From: Paracoccus isoporae
GTDB taxonomy: Bacteria; Pseudomonadota; Alphaproteobacteria; Rhodobacterales; Rhodobacteraceae
Reading direction: 5' to 3'
NCBI RefSeq assembly: GCF_900101865.1
Contig: NZ_FNAH01000012.1
Span: forward strand, 1 to 64,000
DNA length: 64,000 bases
The position numbers and the translations under genes are program-made. Positions 62,112-64,000 of the stretch are shown here, one piece after another (position 1 is the first letter of the stretch; each line of letters begins with the position of its first letter). The notes below the pieces were generated by a model that saw only the letters and a list, made by a program, of their open reading frames with translations, searched no databases and was not told where the DNA came from.

Positions 62112-62161
62112 CGGCTAATTTCTTTCGCGAGGAATGGCCGCAGGCCAGGGGAAATTAGTCG
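62112..62161. repeat. Branched cruciform element, copy 2
   Basis: Outer stem CGGCTAATTT (62112-62121) pairs with AAATTAGTCG (62152-62161) with one mismatch. The inner palindrome TGGCC-GCA-GGCCA (62135-62147) is kept, with the loop changed from ATA to GCA. The core CGCGAGGAATGGCC is identical to copy 1 at 57896-57951. Confidence 0.78.
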
Positions 62162-62469
62162 TTGAAGGCAAATGCCGCATGGCAGCATGTGCCGGTCTGC
62201 CCCGACTGCCTGCTAGGTTTCATCAGATAGAAAAACCACATGAACGGAACGCATGGCTTCGGGACCGTCATCCCTGTCAATCGTACGAAAAAGACGGCAG
62301 GAACTGGCGGTTGTGCAGGCGCATCGCTCGATCCAACGAGGCCGGGGAAATCACCAGGCGCAGGCAACAGTCGCATCTTCCCGAATGACGGCATGGCCCG
62401 GCGGCGGGATGACGATCTGGAGGGCAGGCAGGGCAGCGACTGCAGACTCTGGCGCCACTTCGCGCCCCC

Positions 62470-62669
62470 GCCCGCGCCAGTGACCGTCACCCGAATGGGC
62501 CGAGACGGGCAGGGCAGGGCGACCAGGACCGGCGCGCGAGGATCTGGCTCGGGACGAGGCAGACCGCAGAAGCCGCAGCCGGTCGCATCGCCCTGAACGG
62601 CTCGGGGCGCAGGCCGGCTTGCCGGACAAGCCTAGGGCACGGTCCCCGGACAGAGGACGGGGAGGCGCA
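62470..62669 (-). repeat. About 200-bp repeat, copy 2
   Basis: Matches 57260-57457, nearly identical over the first about 130 bp and again over the last about 30 bp. It sits upstream of the cruciform copy 2. The whole stretch 62162-62786 has no convincing gene. Confidence 0.8.
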
Positions 62670-62786
62670 TCGGAATTTCACCGGATTGTTGTATGAATTT
62701 TACAGCATCAGCATTCTTTGCTTGACCTGCGCCTTCATGGCGGGCGGATGTTCTAATGTGACGACTTGTGATGGATCTGGCTGACG

Positions 62787-63014
62787 ATGGCAGAAATAAA
62801 TGTTGCCCACGAGCGATTGAAAACAGATCTGCGCCTTCGTGGCACGAACATGACGGAGCTGGCCCGCGATCTTGGCGTGACTCCTGCATCAGTGACAACC
62901 GTCAGCCAAGGTGTCCGCCGTTCTGCAAGAATTGAAGCTGCCCTCGCGGCGGCAGTTGGACGGACAGTTGCTGAGGTGTTTCCTGACCGTTACCCACCAG
63001 ACGACACAGAATAG
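62787..63014 (+). CDS. Ner-like helix-turn-helix regulator
   Basis: The 75-residue protein has a lambda-repressor-like helix-turn-helix: AHERLKTDLRLRGTNMTELA, RDLGVTPASVTTVSQGVRRS, and ends TVAEVFPDRYPPDD, as in Ner/SfsB (Nlp) regulators. It is divergent from the repeat-containing region and is a candidate regulator of leading-region transcription in established cells. Confidence 0.78.
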   Translation: MAEINVAHERLKTDLRLRGTNMTELARDLGVTPASVTTVSQGVRRSARIEAALAAAVGRTVAEVFPDRYPPDDTE

Positions 63015-63110
63015 GTTCCCGAAAGCACCCCACACCACCCGTATATTGCCTTGCGCGCTGCACGTTAATCCACGATTGCAGACGCACGTTCCTATAACGA
63101 GACGAAAATT

Positions 63111-63614
63111 ATGGATCGGGAAATTGCATACGGGGCTATTGGCGCCCGTCTTGAGACGAAATTGAATGAAACCGGACTTAGCCGGAATGAGCAAGCGGAA
63201 AGCCTTGGCATCAGCCGGTCGGCGCTTGCGACCTATATCAGCCTTGAGCGGATCCCGAGCGCGTCGACCGTGGCCAGGGCCGTGGACAGGTTTGACATTG
63301 ATCCGCGCTGGCTGCTGACCGGCGATGAACGGGATCGTATCACACGGGATCAATGGGTCGCGGTCCTTTCGGCCTTCGTGGAGCTGAAGGCGATCATGGA
63401 TCGGTTATTCAAGGATCGGATCGGCTGGCACCAGGCTTCGCATGATGATCGGATGAAGGTGTATAGGGCAGGCGAGACCCTGTACGAGATCGGTGGCATA
63501 TCGGCGTTGAACGCCTGCGCAAATGCGCTTTACGAAGGCAATCCCGGCGCGCAGCTTGGCGCCGGCGACATGCTCAACCACCTGTTCAACGGGATCGGCC
63601 CCTGGCGCGCGTAG
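63111..63614 (+). CDS. XRE-type helix-turn-helix regulator
   Basis: The 167-residue protein has an N-terminal XRE helix-turn-helix (about 10-70, LETKLNETGLSRNEQAESLG, ISRSALATYISLERIPSAST). A phage-CI-like DIDPRWLLTGDE follows. The C-terminal half (about 90-167) is helical and unassigned. Its last codons lie in a 20-bp inverted repeat. Confidence 0.78.
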   Translation: MDREIAYGAIGARLETKLNETGLSRNEQAESLGISRSALATYISLERIPSASTVARAVDRFDIDPRWLLTGDERDRITRDQWVAVLSAFVELKAIMDRLFKDRIGWHQASHDDRMKVYRAGETLYEIGGISALNACANALYEGNPGAQLGAGDMLNHLFNGIGPWRA

Positions 63615-63643
63615 GCGCGACTAGCCGATCCCGTTGAACAGGT
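63580..63643. repeat. 20-bp perfect inverted repeat at the end of the XRE gene
   Basis: 63580-63599 (ACCTGTTCAACGGGATCGGC) is exactly inverted at 63624-63643, with a 24-bp spacer containing the stop codon. The left arm encodes the LFNGIG residues of the regulator. Confidence 0.8.
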
Positions 63644-63705
63644 AGAGGCAGCGGTACCGGATATGGTGACGAAGGAAAGCGGCGGCCTGCTGGCCGCCGC
63701 TGAGT

Positions 63706-63909
63706 TCATGAGCCGATGAAGAAAAGGCGGGCGAGGGCGGCGCCGCCGCCCATGACGGCCGCGGCGGCCAGGAAGGGGGCAAGGAAGGTGCTGACCTTGA
63801 TCTGCTTGCCTTCGGCCAGCAGTTTCGACATTTCGGCCTGAAGCTTTGCGGTGTTCGCATTCAGGTTTGCGATTTCGGCTTCGTGCTTGATTGCGTCGGC
63901 GTCGGTCAT
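63706..63909 (-). CDS. Small membrane-anchored coiled-coil protein
   Basis: The 67-residue protein has a coiled coil (about 5-40, AIKHEAEIANLNANTAKLQA, EMSKLLAEGKQ). A C-terminal membrane helix follows (FLAPFLAAAAVMGGGAALAR). An AAGGAGA site lies before the ATG. The layout resembles small holin- or lysis-like and plasmid stability proteins, but no family is recognised. Confidence 0.65.
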   Translation of the reverse strand: MTDADAIKHEAEIANLNANTAKLQAEMSKLLAEGKQIKVSTFLAPFLAAAAVMGGGAALARLFFIGS

Positions 63910-64000
63910 GAATGGTCTCCTTGATGGTAATATAGGATGAAACCGTGTCCCGCGAAAGGCAAATGCCCGCCGCGCACGGTCGCCGGCAGACGGACATGCG

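Overview
The window reads as part of a large, mosaic conjugative plasmid from an alphaproteobacterium, most likely a Rhodobacteraceae member such as Paracoccus. The grounds are high GC content, a RepC-type replication initiator, a VirB/VirD4 type IV secretion system (T4SS), a VirD2-like relaxase, a VirC1/VirC2-like pair, and protein sequences typical of that group. No rRNA, tRNA or CRISPR array was seen.

Layout. (1) 1-7.27 kb is a graveyard of insertion sequences and broken genes: an IS3 fragment, an apparently complete IS3 element with a 3-bp target duplication, a decayed IS481 copy invaded by another IS3 fragment, a frameshifted resolvase, and end-to-end pieces of a PHB depolymerase, a second repC, a short-chain dehydrogenase and a catalase-like gene. 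(2) 7.29-11.5 kb encodes a three-subunit molybdenum aldehyde oxidoreductase (paoABC type) and a small monooxygenase. (3) 11.7-13.2 kb is the repC replication module, with a candidate antisense RNA upstream. (4) 13.2-30.3 kb holds a LuxR/LuxI quorum-sensing pair and then a complete virB1-virB11/virD4 conjugation operon. (5) 30.4-38.4 kb is a truncated gene, a YciF-like gene and a seven-gene, tightly overlapping glycan cluster: three glycosyltransferases of family 2, one of family 1, an acyl-CoA-dehydrogenase-like protein, a PIG-L deacetylase and a NodS-like methyltransferase. (6) 38.6-48.3 kb is a stress-resistance island: Crp/Fnr regulator, MgtC, DUF421, cation/proton antiporter, KatE catalase, Ku, LigD and a PRC-barrel protein. 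(7) 48.4-54.2 kb holds an HsdR remnant, VapBC, the relaxase and its accessory protein, a structured candidate oriT, 19-bp repeats and the VirC1/VirC2-like pair. (8) 54.2-64 kb looks like the leading region that would enter a recipient first: an ArdC antirestriction protein, an NrdH redoxin, a five-gene operon ending in a DUF4942 methyltransferase, and many small unknown genes.

How it works together. RepC maintains the plasmid. The relaxase with its accessory and VirC-like proteins would process oriT, VirD4 and VirB would move the strand, and LuxR/LuxI probably ties transfer to cell density. The cargo is oxidative-stress, DNA-repair and surface-glycan genes. The least explained part is the leading region. 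Two small-gene groups there are each preceded by the same set of repeated, highly structured non-coding elements: a 371-bp leader, a branched cruciform and a ~200-bp block. This arrangement resembles promoters used early on single-stranded DNA and is the best candidate here for an undescribed system.
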